From contig AP031352.1 of the NCBI GenBank assembly GCA_037833965.1, positions 20,316,501-20,380,500 of the forward strand: a stretch of DNA of 64,000 nt, given 5' to 3'. Below, piece after piece: positions 1 through 11,610 of this stretch. The translations under genes were made by a program, and so were the position numbers. The notes under the pieces were generated by a model. The model made no database searches and was not told the DNA's origin. It worked only from the letters and a program-made list of their open reading frames with translations. Origin of the DNA: Marchantia polymorpha subsp. ruderalis (lineage: Eukaryota; Streptophyta; Marchantiopsida; Marchantiales; Marchantiaceae). The first letter of the stretch is position 1. Each line of letters begins with the position of its first letter.

Positions 1-3000
1 GATGTTGTGATTCCAGCTGCTGAAGCCAAGCCGGCTTCGCCAGTTGTTGCTTCTGTTGAACCTCAGCCTCAGTGTAGTGAGGCTGTTGCAGTTCATACTA
101 GCAAGGCAGATGAATCTCTGGCAGGTGTTGATACTGCCATTGTGAAGGATGTGTCGGGTTATGTCAAGAAAGGAGGCAAGCATCCTATAATTGATGATGG
201 GGGTGGCATGGTCGTTAAGACATCTGAGCCCCCCTCCAATAAAGAGGCGGAAGTTGTAGCTGTGGAATCTGAGTTTAGCAAAGGTGTGTTCTATGCATCA
301 AGAGTTGGAAAGGATGCTCATGTAGGTGTTCCTGCGGGACTCAAAAGCACAACTATCTGTAAGTTAGATGTAGATGGTATCTCAATTTTTGAGACATTAT
401 ATCCTGTGAATTTCTTGTCTCCATATGCTGTTCAGCAGTGCAACTCCGCAGACCAGCTGACGTGCATACTTTTTTTGTGTAGGTTATGGATTAGACTTCT
501 ATACAGTGTCTCTATTTCATTTTCTTTTAGGTTATGTTTGGCCTTAGTTTGTTGGATTCCAGCTTCACCAGGAAGAAAGAAGAGAACACAAAATGCTTGG
601 AGTTCTACTGTTCATTTTGAAGGTTGTCAGTGTAGCTTAATTGGCCTTCAGGTGCTACGCTTCCCTGAAGATTTTGTGATGAGGCGACCTGTACCAAAAC
701 ATGTGTTTGTTTCCGTCGTGGATGTGCTTTCGCTTTGAGTGGCAGGATGGACACACCGCCTTACTGATTATCAAATCAGATCGTCCGAAACTAAATTCAG
801 GTAGATAGATTGATTAACTAAACTCCCTGACAATGACATGGCTGGACTTTTCTCAGGCAAGAAAAAGAAAAAACGCACTCGTCTCATTCCCGGAGGTAAG
901 GTTCTGTGATGAAGTTCTTGCCTTTAAACTTTATGCAGTCAGTTCTTTACTGTCAATGTATGTTGTGCCCATGGAGACTCTGTCTTAGTGGAATCTCAGC
1001 TTGTCACTTATCTAAAGTACGTGCTGGTGATTTACATGGCGTCTGACAGATGGAGCGGCAGACTACATGGGTGTTGGCAAAGGAAAAAGGGTGGGTATCT
1101 ACTCTGCATTTCTGTATGGTGCTGTCGTGTAGATTGGAAGTCAACGTAGGCTGAAAGTGTTCTACTAAAGGCCTTGAACTGTTTTGAATCCGCTGAGAAG
1201 AATGTACTAGGAATCTTTGAATTTTTTTGGAACCGTTTTGATGAAGCCGTGAAGTCTATTTCTTCCTTGTAGATGCAGGCTGATCGATTTTGTTACATAT
1301 GTGGTTCGCCCGAGCATTTGGCCCGTGACTGTTTGGAAAATCCAGACGCTGCTCATCCTGTACATCCAGGAATGTTTGGTCCAGGTGCGAAGTTCATCTT
1401 ATGAGTATTCCACGTTTAGTTCATATCCTCGCTTCACTTATATATTTGTATATTTGTTGACGTCCTTTGCACTGAAAGGCGACGTTGAGCTCATCTTTAC
1501 CCAAAGATCATGTATCTGTTGGTTTTGCAGGACCAGGCGTAATGCCCCCTTATCCAGATATGTTTTGGCATGGGCCGCCCATACCTCAACATGGACGTCC
1601 CTTTCCTATGGGATACGGAGAAGGCATGTATGGGCCAGGTCCTGGACCGATGTCCTTTGATGCTCCAATGATGCCCGGCGGACCATATAATGTTCCTCCT
1701 TACATGCGTGCGATGTATCCTAGTGGGCCCATGCGTGGGTAAGCTCTCAATATACAATATCAATTTTTTTGGGGCATTTTCCACATTGACGTTCTTCAAG
1801 AGTAATTTTAATAACAGTGAACTAAATTATTACCCTGATTGCCATATTTTAGCGGCTTCATGGGAGGTGGCATGCCGCCATCCATGGGTGCCATGGACAG
1901 ACCTCTTAGTAGGGAAGAATTCATCGAACTCCAGGAACGAGAACGCCGACGCAGGATAATGCAAGACCAGATGCAAAGGTAAGTCAGTGCGAAGCCAATT
2001 ATGGTTATCAGATTCGTAGTTTCTTGCAGATTCTCTTGTTGCTTTGGATATGGAGTTACTTGAAGGGAATCTCACTTTTGCACAATAAACCGAGGAATGG
2101 CGTAGTAGAGTAGGATATAATATCGAATAGTATTCATGTGTGCTGACTCTAACAAGTTACATATGCCCAATAACGTCCTGGAAGTCCAGAATTTTCTCTG
2201 ACTTCCAGAGAAGCCACTCGAAACTTTACTTGTGATTCATGCCTGCCATAGCCAGAAGATCGTAGTCCACGAGCCCCAGCGTGTGCGGTGCTAATTTGAA
2301 GAGATTTTGATAGTAGAGAGTCGAGACGGAAGTAGTCGGTGAACGAGAGTTTTCAAAGCGAAGACGGTCATGGGAGTTTTCCACCATGTGAGATTACTAC
2401 GAGTTTCTAGGAAGCAACCTAAACGACGCTGATAATTTATCTACCTGACATTTCTGGAAGCTCTTGCAGCCATGACCCCGAAGAACTTCACATCATATCC
2501 TGTTATGTTTGACCTAGCACTTAACCTACCTGTGCTATTGCCTCGACTAGGTTTGTTTACGGTTCCCGATATATAACACGCTAGTTCGTTCAACGCTTCA
2601 CCGAATGCTGTTTTTTAATAATCCCCAGGAGTTCTTCTTACTTTGATCAAGACTTCTAAATTTGTTCCCATATTATTTCTTGCATTCAGTTCGGCATTCA
2701 CGGAATGCTCCATCTTTTCTGCACCCCCTAACTTTACTGTCTAAGCTTGCCCATTATTGATTGCTGGGGTTCCTGTTGTGGGTTGTAACTAATTTGTGGA
2801 AGTATGGCTTTCCTGTGAAAGTTAGTCATGTCATGGTTCCTTTGTGAGGTTTCAGTGGTCGCCTCTGACTAGAATTGGGCATTTGGCTGGTGTAGGGAAA
2901 GGTCTCCAGATAGATCGTTTTCGAGGGACGGCATGCATCCGCAGACGCCAGAATCAGATCGAAGGAGATACGAGCACGGCGAAAGGCGGGGTTCTGCCGA

Positions 3001-4012
3001 AGAGCAACATCCTTTGACCCGTAAACGTGACTTGGACCGAGATTCTGTAAGAGACCTCTCAGATGACACTGACTTTTATAAGAACAAGAGTGAAAAGTAT
3101 GAGCGTAAACCAATTTCATTAGTTGAGAGTAATATGTATCGGAGGCATGCTAGCGTCTCCGATGACGAACCTTCTTTTGACGAATTAAAGAGCCGAAGGG
3201 CTGTAGATAGGCGTCAACGAGAGGGAAAGGCAGTACTGGTCGGTACAAAGAGAGAGTCGAGGTATTATAGAGACAATGATATAGAAAGGTTAAGTTCTGA
3301 TCCTGAACAGGACGCACTTCAACAAGCACATCCTGTGAGGCGACACGAAAAGGAACTAGATGTGTACTCTGTGAAGTGTAGCAGTAAGGGACAATCAAAA
3401 CGGGGTGATGATGGTAAGAGCATGCATGTAAGTGCGAGTGGGGGGGACAGTCATTCTAGCCGCCATAAAAGCAAAAGGAATGCTCTAGTGGATGATAAAT
3501 ATGATGTAGAGTGCAGTCAAGAAAAAAGTTTTGCAAGGTCTGCCAAGCACGCTCGTTGTCGCTCTAGAAGTCCGGAGCACGACGGAAGATTCCATTTACG
3601 AGAGAACTCAGGGTCCGAAGTAGATGGTGGTGATGACGTTAGGGATGCAGAGAAACGCAGGAGGAGAAAACACCGTAGTCACTCCAAGGTCAAGGCAGAA
3701 TTGGAATCTGCAGTTGTCAGTATATCAGAGGATGAGTCGAAGAAGAAAAAGAAGAAGCACAGAAAACACAGAGACGAAGGCAATGTCGTGAAGAGTAGGG
3801 AAGGTAGAGGTGATGGGGACGTCGACCGTCCTTCCAAGCATCGTAAACACAGGTCCAAAAGTGATTCGCATGGAGTTGCTTCCTCACCGCGTGATCTCGA
3901 AGACACGAGGTGGCAACTTGATTCTGGTTATGAAGGGGCTCTAACTGGTCACGCGCGTCGATCTAAGCACAACAAAACCCAGCGTCCGTTTCACGTGAAA
4001 TTGAAGCATTGA
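1..4012 (+). CDS. RBBP6/PQT3-like zinc-knuckle protein, C-terminal part (5' end outside window)
   Basis: Seven exons join in phase: 1-358, 857-895, 1050-1090, 1273-1384, 1531-1738, 1853-1978 and 2896-4012 (stop TGA). They give 666 visible residues, open at the left edge. All introns are GT-AG; the last is 917 nt. Visible order: an acidic, low-complexity stretch (about 1-120), a KKKKKRTR basic patch, a CX2CX4HX4C zinc knuckle (Cys153, Cys156, His161, Cys166), a Met/Pro/Gly-rich segment, the motif SREEFIELQERERRRR, then a long Arg/Ser/Lys/Asp-rich tail with several KHRKHR-type clusters that could act as nuclear localisation signals. Zinc knuckle plus basic RS-like tail recalls plant RBBP6/PARAQUAT TOLERANCE 3-type ubiquitin ligases. 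Their DWNN and U-box/RING parts would lie upstream and are not seen. In the family these are nuclear E3 ligases. A generic RNA-binding zinc-knuckle protein is the main alternative. Confidence 0.72.
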
Positions 4013-4116
4013 AGGTAATTGACTGTGTGAGAAGTCTGCAGCATCGCATTTGAATACATTGTTTTCGTCCATGTCCAGGTTCGATTGGTGTGGATAGGAA
4101 GCCCGTACCTATTCGA

Positions 4117-4122
4117 AATAAA
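4117..4122 (+). terminator. Putative poly(A) signal AATAAA
   Basis: A canonical AATAAA lies 105 nt after the stop codon of the zinc-knuckle gene, on the same strand. The position fits a short 3' UTR. Plant poly(A) signals are loose, so this is a plausible but unproven site. Confidence 0.4.
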
Positions 4123-7100
4123 GTTGTGATATGGGCTGAAACGAACTAGGTATCGATTATGAGTTTGATCGATTCGAGTGGTATCAATTGTCGCTGTTCA
4201 TAACCCTTAGTATCATCGCTCCGGCTTTTATCTCACTGTGGGCTCCTAAATGTTTACATTGTTTATCGAGCATCTATTTTTCTCCGCCGGAGAAGGTTAT
4301 AAAATATTTTTTTCACATGTTACTGGTACTGTATTTAAGCGCACACATCTTGAAAAAGTCACAGCTTTTTGTTGAGCTCCGTGTCCGTGCATTGAAACGA
4401 TGATATTTGTTTGTTGAGGGAAAATGCGATTTGAATCTTGCTTCTTCAAAGCTTCTCTCATGTGTGAAGGCCGAATTTCACTCCAGGACGAAGCCTTCCT
4501 ATCTCAGGTTTTCGACCTTTTGTAGTTCAAATTTGGGATAGTTTGTTCAGACGCAGTGTGAAGCAAAATTCTTGCCGAATTGTGTCAACGGCCGAGGAAA
4601 ACCCCAATCCGAGAAACTGAACTTTCTCCTTCTGGGCCTCATCTCACAAAGAAAGTTACTCCAGAATAGAATGAATCCTGCGAAAGGGCGACGAAAGTGA
4701 AGAAATATCGTGCCCGGATATGGTCGGACTGAAGGGAACGGGTTATTGCAGGAAGGGCAGATGATACTTGTCGTGGAGTGGTGAAATCGGCTCGGACATG
4801 TGGAACAAAGCTTGGGAATCTCGAGGATGTGCTTCCCAGATCTAGCGGTGGAATCGAGAATCGTCCTGTACGCGCTGCCTCGGGCTACGTGGGGGAGTAC
4901 GTGGACGGATGTGCAAGATTGTAGAGCTCCGAGGTCGAGTGGTCGCATACAGGGGCGAAGGTGAGAGTTCCGATTTTCTGTGAACTGGTAACAGATCCAG
5001 TAACGGTAGATGAGAGAGGCGCACTCACTGTGGAGATGAGAAGATGGGGTTCGGTTGGGGTGGGGGTCAGATTCGTGTGCGAGCGAAAAGAAAGCCACTC
5101 AAGTTTCGTCCTGTACCGGGGTCTCGTGCGTGCATGGACAACGCCTTCCGGTCGTTTCGAAACATCTGGCGAGCTTTGCTGCAGGCTTCGAGGCCCTCCC
5201 TACCTCCCTCCCTCCATGCATGATTGGATAGTGTACCATAACCCTCATGCATGCAGAGCATATTAAATGCCCAGCTCAGGGCTCAGATCGTCCTCCTGCT
5301 CCGTGACATTCTCCCGTGGAAGGAAGGAAGCCCAGGACATCGGCGAGCGACCACCGATCACAGCACGCCATGTACCCGAGGAGGAGGAGGTTCAGCATTC
5401 TCGCAGATGTGACGTCCACACGTGAGGCGTTCACCAACACGCCACTCGCTCCGGTGACGTCGAGTTTCTTCGAGAACAATGTCCTGCAATGCCGCCCCAT
5501 CCGTCTACCGTTAGTTGTCAGCACCCTTCGGAACAGTGTACAGACTGCAAAGCTCGCCTTGCAGCCCATCTTCCAGACAAGCCTCCTCGAGGCCTCGAGG
5601 CCGCCTCCCCAGCAGCAGCAGCAGCCGTAAGTATACTCGAGAGCACCTGTGTATTCGGTACCGGATCGACCGATCTCGCTATACTACCGTGGAAGTAAAT
5701 TCTCGAGGTGAAAAGGTTCAGACACGCAAGAGCCACCAAATGTCGGGATCGATTGAGCAGATTAATGACCCCCGCCAAGTCAGAGCTCCTCCTCGGCATC
5801 ATACCCTGATTTCCAGCAGCAGCAGCAGCAGAGAATAAGGATCCGCAGCACATTTTCGCTCATTCGCCGGCCGATGCCGCAGCATAGAGTCACATGGCTG
5901 GCTCGCTCGACGAGCGAATACCATCGCAGAGGCGTAATAGCAGCAGCGCTACGAGCCAAAGAGCACTCGTCCCTGTCAGAACGTCGACCGAGCCAGCCAG
6001 CCCGGCCCAGACCAGACCAGCAGCAGCCTAGCTGAGCTGAGCTGAGGCAAATCGACGAGAGGTTGAGTTTTACCGTGAGAGTAGAAGACAAGAATCCTGC
6101 CACCGCGCGGGGATCGACGCTCTGTTCCGATCCCGAATCGGAGAATCTCATACCTTCCATCAAGTGTGGCAGACGAAACGCCCGTGCCCGCATACCCGTC
6201 TTGTCACGGAACCATGCAGCAGCAGCAGAGGCAGCAAAACCGCCAGCACCACGACGATGTGACGCGATGTGCACCACAATGCAAACAAGAGGAACCAGAG
6301 AGGGGGGGCTGCGCTATGGGCCCTCATTTCTCCCTCCTCACCGGACAGCCTCGGCCCGGCCCACCCAACTCTGATCTTCTAGGCGCTGGCAGGACAGTGA
6401 AGAGCTCGGTGTTGCTGCTGTTGTTTTCGCCTCTGCAATTCTTCAGAAGACGCCCCCACAATCTTGTCACTTCCCTGGTCTCCCGATCGTCCATCACCAC
6501 TCCACTACGAAAGGACCTACTCCTCATCGCTGCTCCAGCCCTCAAGCTCTAATCGTCGTCTACCGAGAGTGGTGCGCTTGTTAGTTAGGCCCGGACGGAT
6601 TGTGTATAGCCCGCGTGTATGCATGCGCAGGACCCTGTCCCTTGCATAATCGCAGCGAGCTCCTACATTTTCGTACAGTACAGCCGCGCGAATAGGCGGG
6701 TCGAGGCTTGAGAATAATCCAATCCATACGAGGAACTGGACCCTGCGGATTTTGCGCAGGCTCGCAAGTACAGCAGCACAGGTGGGGAAAGCTGCCGGGG
6801 CGAGTGAGATGTGGTCGCATAAATTTCGGGGTTTGGTCATCGAATCCCAGCAGCTCGACATGCACTTTCCGAATGCGAGCCTGCCAATGCCGAGAGCAGG
6901 ACGAAGAGCAGACAAAGTCGTTGCTGGAGCTGCCACGTTTTTCAGTTGCCCTCGGACCTCGGTTCCAGGTCTGGGTTGGCGTCGCAGGATCATCGGCAAA
7001 TGCACACACACACAACGAACAGAGAGCTCGCAAAAGTGTCTGGAATCTGTCAGCTCCCATGCTCTCGCGAAACTGGGAGACGGGCATGAGTCGAAGACCG

Positions 7101-7740
7101 AAACTTGATTCTCGTCGACATTGAAAGCTTCTCCGGAATCCCGAGCCCTGACCTGCTCATGATGATGATCATCATCATCATCACCAGTCCACCAGACTAC
7201 CACCAGACTACCACGTGTTCCTCTCGGACAGCATGGATAGATTCGTCCGAATCCAGCTGCTGACGGCTCCAACACACCAGCTTTTCCACCAGCCCGAGCA
7301 CTCTGGTGCATTGATTGGCGCTTGTTCGCGCATGCCATACGGCACCTACCTCCTCTCGCCTCTCGCCCCCAACCTTGTTCGTGTGTGACTGCATAATTGT
7401 GCATGCTGAAAATCGCCGCTCTGTTGCAGATCTCTGCGCCAAGTTACGGCATGCCCCTTCTTTTGACTGTTCCAGCCCTTTCCGTACACGAAAAGAAAAC
7501 CATGCGACGATACCATGGGGTTTTCATGAGAAACATTGGTACATGTTTTCTCATTTCATCTCATTTAGGGGATTTATGTAGATGCGCAATCTAGCGGCCA
7601 AGTTCTCAATAAGTCTCATTTACAATGGTATATGTTTATTCATTTCATATGAAACATGAGATTTATCTAGCTCCACAAACGGGTGGACATGTTTTCTCAC
7701 TTCATATGAAAACATTGATTTATCTAAATCTACCAACTGA
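4123..7740. other. Non-coding stretch with CAG-rich GC island
   Basis: No recognisable gene. From about 4.9 to 7.4 kb the DNA is GC-rich and carries CAG runs (5611-5625, 5814-5831, about 6210-6222) and many overlapping open frames on both strands, none resembling a known protein. The texture matches the simple-sequence leader upstream of the DCN1-like gene at 21.5-23.7 kb, so this may be a promoter or 5' leader island. No coding exon was found next to it before the AT-rich repeats begin. Around 7538-7760 there are loose near-repeats of a motif like ATGTTTTCTCATTTCAT at the edge of the repeat block. Confidence 0.45.
7159..7178. repeat. Perfect ATG/CAT trinucleotide palindrome
   Basis: Ten bases of ATG repeat are followed directly by their reverse complement, giving a 20-bp perfect palindrome that continues into more CAT units. 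It lies in the GC island just left of the AT-rich block. Confidence 0.85.
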
Positions 7741-8286
7741 TGGTCAAGTTCTCATTAAAACTTTTGACTGGAACAATCCCAACCGTACGTAATCTAGGCT
7801 AACGGTTGAAGGATAACGTCATTGTGTCACCGTCATCAAAGAGTTTCACCTTTATTTGGAATCTCGTGTTTCGCGCCCTTGATGAGATTGTTCGTACTTT
7901 ATCTGAAGCTTTTTTTTGATATTGATCTGGATGTGGTTTCTAGATGACGAAGTTCTTGAGCAGACTGGTAATTATTCATAGAAGCAAATGAAAGAAAGGT
8001 TTGACGTTTAATTCATTCAAAACATCGATAAGAGATCTCAGCTTCATGATTGCGTATCGCGATCCAAGTTTCAACATTAATTGAATATATTCAATGGTCA
8101 TCTCTATTTCTCCACACCATTTCATCCAAGAATCTATCGATACATTTTCACTCGGAAATATGATCAGAGCTTCAATCAAGGTAGAGTTGATCACTAGTTT
8201 ATCAATTTAACTAGCCCGATAGGTGGATCAATTTTTCAAACCTTCGATACGTCTGAAATCTAGTTCAGAAAATGAAAAATCTAACA

Positions 8287-8560
8287 TTAATAGATTATGT
8301 CCAACGGAGATACAGATATAATGATATTATATTGAGAACACATTCTGGATATTTGTCTTGACATATGAAGCTTGAGCAATTTTGTTTTTTGTGATAAGAT
8401 GTTTTCTAAAGAGGCTATGTAACTTTTGAACCAATGATCTCGACCCATGCACAGGAATGGATAAGTTTTGGACATACTGACCTAAAAGATTTAAGACTGT
8501 CATATAAAGTGAAGACAATGTTTTGCAATTTTGTGAGATTGAAATGATGTACATAGTTTA
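8287..8560 (-). pseudogene. Copia-type RNase H remnant
   Basis: Minus-strand translation contains a run with the spacing of the copia RNase H end: a PVHG-S-RS segment where elements have NPVFHGRSKH, then LFRKHLI (for YHFIRD), then YVKTNIQNVFS (for YVRTEEQLADIFT). The frame is open for about 75 codons without a usable context. It is a short, decayed fragment oriented opposite to the element at 18.3-19.4 kb. The assignment rests on motif spacing only. Confidence 0.5.
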
Positions 8561-10971
8561 ACTTTACATTCAACTACAAATGCAAGGCAATATTCAATCT
8601 CTGTAATGTATTTAGAAACAATGATATGAAAACATCGAATGCGAATTAGATTTTATTTATTTTTTATCAGAGAAATGAACATATTAACAGTTGTGGTGTC
8701 AAGTCTACAATTTGAGATATTTTTCACTACTTTTTTGTCCAAAATGTACGACTTGATGTATGTACGTTGCATTCAACTTTGCCGAATTTGTATGTTGAAT
8801 AATTCAAATTAATCAGATTATTTCATTATTGTATTCTAAGATTCTTATGCATCGGTTTTTGATATAAAAAAATTTAGTTTTTTTAATAGAGATTGAATTT
8901 GTAGTAAATTTTTTTTGAAAAGATAGATGATTATAGATGATTTTTTCTCTTGTCAATAAAATGTGAGCTTCATTTAATTTAATTTTTTTGTAGGTTATAT
9001 ATATGCAATGGATGTTAAAAATTTTGTTCAATCATTTACTTCAGACATATTCCATGTAAATGATTTGTAATGGATTTGGAAAATACGTTGTGTTTTCTTA
9101 TGGAGATAGTTCGTATTTCAAATGAGAGGTTAAATGATTTTGTAGCAGATGAAATCAGTAAGAATAAAGTTTTGAAACAATCTTTTGAAAAGAAAAATAA
9201 ATATCAAACCATATCATAAGATTGATTGGATTAACGCTGTAAATTATTGATGTGTTTTTGAAACTTTTAATTATACTTCTCGGATTTCAAACACAAAACC
9301 CAGGAAAGTCATCTATACACTTTTGATATAGATGACAATTGTAAATCACGATCAAGACAAATAAATTACAATGATCGTTTGAAAAAAATTTGTGTTTATA
9401 ACTTTATTATTTTCTATTATAAATCCGAATATAATATTGCAGTCATATATTACAAACGAAAGTATATGTAATTTGTTTAAACATTTTTATAGTATTAATT
9501 TGTCGATGTAAATTCTATCAATGAATAATGGTTATTTCATATAAATTTATTAGTTTTTAGTTGATTTTTACATTTGCATTGAAAAAATCATTATAATGAT
9601 ACAAACAAGAGTTGTCACAAAAGAATTGTAGAAAATGTAGCTGTTTCTTGGAGTTCTAATTGTGCATATGCTCCACAAATCACAAATGAACTCAAACGAA
9701 ATATAAAGCAATTTTAAAGATGAAATTGTACTATTTCACAAGTTTTTGATATGCATTTAAAACAATAGATTTAACAATGAGGTCCAGATTGTACTTAGAA
9801 TACTGCTACTCCACTTTCATGGTTTATTAAAGAAACTAAATATGACTACATTCATCTGAAAAATGTACATAACATAAAAGCAAAATAGTCAAAGGAAACT
9901 TATATCTTTCATGAAAACTACCAACAATCTATGCAAATTCGGATCAATGACCATACTCATTTTGGGCTTCTATATCAACAGTTTAGATATGCAGATCTGT
10001 TTCAAAATTTCTTACTCATTCTTCAATTCAAATGGCAATTATAGATGACGATACATTATTCTCAAAATAAGTCTCTAACGTTGGATAGTACGTTTGCGAC
10101 TATTAAATATGATGCAAGTTTTGATTCAATTGTATCTTGAATTGTTGATATTTTTATGAAAATTTGTAACGACAAATATTTGTTTATTGATATGATGTTG
10201 TTGTGATACGTGGACTACACGCATATTGCCATTTCATTTCATAATTATTTCTAAGATGTACAATCTGATTAAATTTCTTTTTTCAAAATCTATGGTCGTT
10301 TACATTGCGTCTAATTTTATCGTATGCACATGAATCATAGAGATGACATCTATATTGTTCATTTTGCTCTAAAGTCTGGATTTATATATATTGTACATTT
10401 TATTTAATTTCTTATAATATATGATATGTTTTGTGTTGTTATAATGTAATTTACTTTTTTATAATTATTGCATTTGATCGTCATCAAATAAAATTGCCGA
10501 TTGCTTGGAAAATTCAACAAAAAAACTACAATATCATAATTTACAAAAATGAATAAATCAAGTAATATTAAAATTTTTAAATTTATTATAATATATTGTA
10601 CTTTTTTATATGCTTTTAGTGGAATATTGTCACCTAAACTTACAAAAAAGTATAATTTTACAAGGTATAGTTTGATCAATATCATCTTGTAAATTAATCT
10701 TTTGTATGATGTTTGATGATATTTACATTAATCATAATTTAAAAAAAACTGAAATATTATCATAAATGATTGTAAAATATTTTAAAATTGTATAAAAAAC
10801 AGTGATAAGAGTTTTAATTAAGTTCTAAATTGTCGTGTGAGATAAATTATTTTAACGATGAAAAGTTAAAAAATCTTAAATAATTTAGAATTTGAATAAC
10901 AAACACATGCTTGTAGATGTTACCTTTACCTTTTACAATGATAATGGGTTAGTAAATATTCAAAAATATTT

Positions 10972-11610
10972 TTGTCATATTTGTAGGTGAAATACTAATC
11001 TTTTAGAATCAAAATGAGGCAATAAATAGTTGAAAATTAATGAAAATTAATACAAAGATCACAATTTAGTCTTTACATATTACACTACTCGTCAAAATCA
11101 ACATAAATATGATTTTTTTAAACAAATTTCTTCTATTTTACTTTTTTTAACATTAAAGTCATGATTTATATGAAATATTCAAATATTGAGTTTTAATTCA
11201 AATATTTTTTAATTTAAAATTATTATTATTATTATTTTCAAATTTCTCCTAATCAAAATTCAAAATTTTGAGAGGAGATTACGAGAAATTTAATTCTCAA
11301 ATTAAATTAATAAAATAATTTAAAGTTTATTGTCATATTTGTAGGTGAAATATTCATCTTTTAGAATCCAAATGAGTCAATAAATAATCATCTAATGTAA
11401 ACTTGAGTGAAAATTAGTACAAAGATCACAATTTAGTCTTTATATATTACACTATTGGTCAAGATCAACATAAATATGATTTTTTTGAGCAATTTTTTTC
11501 TATTTTACCTCTTTTAACATTCTACTCATAATTTATATGAAATATTCAAATATTGAGTTTTAATTCAAATATTTTTTATATATTACATTATTATTATTTT
11601 CAAATTTTTC
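10972..11610. repeat. Diverged direct repeat, two copies about 357 bp apart
   Basis: Copy 1 starts at about 10972 and copy 2 at about 11329. Both begin with a TTGTCATATTTGTAGGTGAAAT-like stretch and share 'ACAAAGATCACAATTTAGTC', a CAACATAAATATGATTTTTT stretch, and ATATGAAATATTCAAATATTG. A weaker relative of the opening part recurs at about 36050-36135. This looks like a dispersed AT-rich repeat family rather than chance similarity. Confidence 0.7.

Noticed and set aside
6517-7404. 295-codon minus-strand frame in the GC island
   Set aside because: Biased composition, no motif, and competing frames on both strands; no splice context.
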